The translations under genes were made by a program, and so were the position numbers. A stretch of 5,611 nucleotides of DNA from Anaerolineae bacterium (lineage in GTDB: Bacteria; Chloroflexota; Anaerolineae; Aggregatilineales; Aggregatilineaceae), in contig JADLHR010000334.1 in the NCBI GenBank assembly GCA_020848665.1, positions 1 to 5,611 of the forward strand, in the 5' to 3' direction. Numbering within the stretch: position 1 is the stretch's first letter; each line of letters begins with the position of its first letter. The notes below the pieces were generated by a model. It was given only the letters and a program-made list of their open reading frames with translations. It made no database searches and was not told the DNA's origin. Positions 5,196 to 5,611 of this stretch are shown in pieces.

Positions 5196-5611
5196 ATGCA
5201 GATTACGGTCATCAAAAACGATCATGAGGGCGCCGAGGTGTGGCGCTATTACGGGACGGTGCTGGCGCGCGGCTCCGGCTGGGTTAAGCTGGAAGCGCGT
5301 TTTAATCGCCCGGATCGGGTGACGCCCTATCACACCTTCCGCCAGGGTGATCGCTTCATCGAGTGGTTTTATGAAAACCGCTGGTACAGCATCTTCGAGA
5401 TGCACGACGTGGACGACGACCGGCTGGTTGGGTGGTACTGCAACATCAGCCGGCCGGCGATCATCTACGAGAGCACGGTGGTCGCAGACGATCTGGCGCT
5501 CGACCTGTTCATCGCGCCGGATGGCGCGCTGACCGTGCTGGACGAGGACGAGTTCGATGCGCTGCCGATTGACGAGGACACGCGCCGCGCGGCGCGCGCC
5601 GCTCTGGACGA
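5196..5611 (+). CDS. DUF402 / FomD-like nucleotide phosphatase, 5' part
   Basis: The frame is open from ATG 5196 to the end of the window, giving 138 complete codons; the stop lies beyond. The order of motifs is that of the DUF402 (FomD / nucleoside di- and triphosphatase) family: a beta-barrel start (WRYYGTVLARG, WVKLEARFNRPD), WFYENRWYSIFEMHD (57-71), GWYCNISRPA (79-88), DDLALDLFIAPDG (98-110) and TVLDEDEF (113-120). Acidic and Asn residues in the last three segments match those used for divalent metal and phosphate binding in characterised relatives: Ntdp hydrolyses nucleotides, and FomD hydrolyses a cytidylylated phosphonate. The visible part covers most of the usual length. GTG 5184 is an alternative start adding four residues. 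The gene begins 13 nt after the kinase stop and is probably cotranscribed with it. The substrate is unknown; nothing else here suggests phosphonate synthesis. Confidence 0.9.
   Translation, partial: MQITVIKNDHEGAEVWRYYGTVLARGSGWVKLEARFNRPDRVTPYHTFRQGDRFIEWFYENRWYSIFEMHDVDDDRLVGWYCNISRPAIIYESTVVADDLALDLFIAPDGALTVLDEDEFDALPIDEDTRRAARAALD

Noticed and set aside
3575..5215. 546-codon open frame on the - strand, antisense to the histidine kinase
   Set aside because: It mirrors the kinase gene almost exactly, shows no recognisable domain, is rich in Gln, Arg and His as expected of a GC-biased shadow frame, and the + strand frame has unambiguous PAS and kinase motifs.

Overview
The window is high-GC bacterial DNA with short intergenic gaps and genes all on the + strand. 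Codons are strongly G/C-ending, which creates long antisense shadow frames. The gene families, together with a C-rich/G-rich palindromic dispersed-type repeat, suggest a Chloroflexota bacterium, perhaps Anaerolineae-like. This is an impression from sequence style, not a proven assignment.

Layout. (1) 1-1880 is an apparent operon. It holds the 3' end of a NMT1/THI5-like (ThiY-type) substrate-binding protein, a complete ABC-transporter ATPase of the ThiZ/SsuB/TauB kind 4 nt downstream, and an ASCH-domain protein 13 nt after that. The permease is not in the window and is probably upstream. The likely job of the transporter is uptake of a thiamine pyrimidine precursor. (2) 2020-2370 is a small coiled-coil protein of unknown function with its own strong ribosome binding site. 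(3) 2371-2738 is non-coding but dense. A roughly 190-bp MITE-like palindromic element is flanked by CTAG and inserted exactly at the stop codon of the previous gene. It is followed by a GC-rich hairpin with a T-run (probable terminator) and then a sigma70-like promoter. (4) 2739-3419 encodes a two-part protein: an N-terminal winged helix-turn-helix, a low-complexity linker and a C-terminal beta-rich domain. A small hairpin follows its stop. (5) 3420-5182 carries a perfect TATAAT box, a possible 14-codon leader ORF whose TAA overlaps the next ATG (TAATG), and a soluble PAS-PAS histidine kinase. The kinase's phosphoacceptor box is intact but its ATP-binding domain departs from consensus at two key positions. 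(6) 5196 to the window end is the 5' part of a DUF402/FomD-like nucleotide phosphatase gene.

The first block looks like nutrient uptake plus a housekeeping RNA-binding-type protein. The second half looks like signalling and regulation: a wHTH protein beside an orphan cytoplasmic sensor kinase with no response regulator in view. Nothing here proves a new defence or mobile system. The best leads are the wHTH/beta-domain fusion, the atypical kinase with its overlapping leader ORF, and the stop-codon-targeted MITE.
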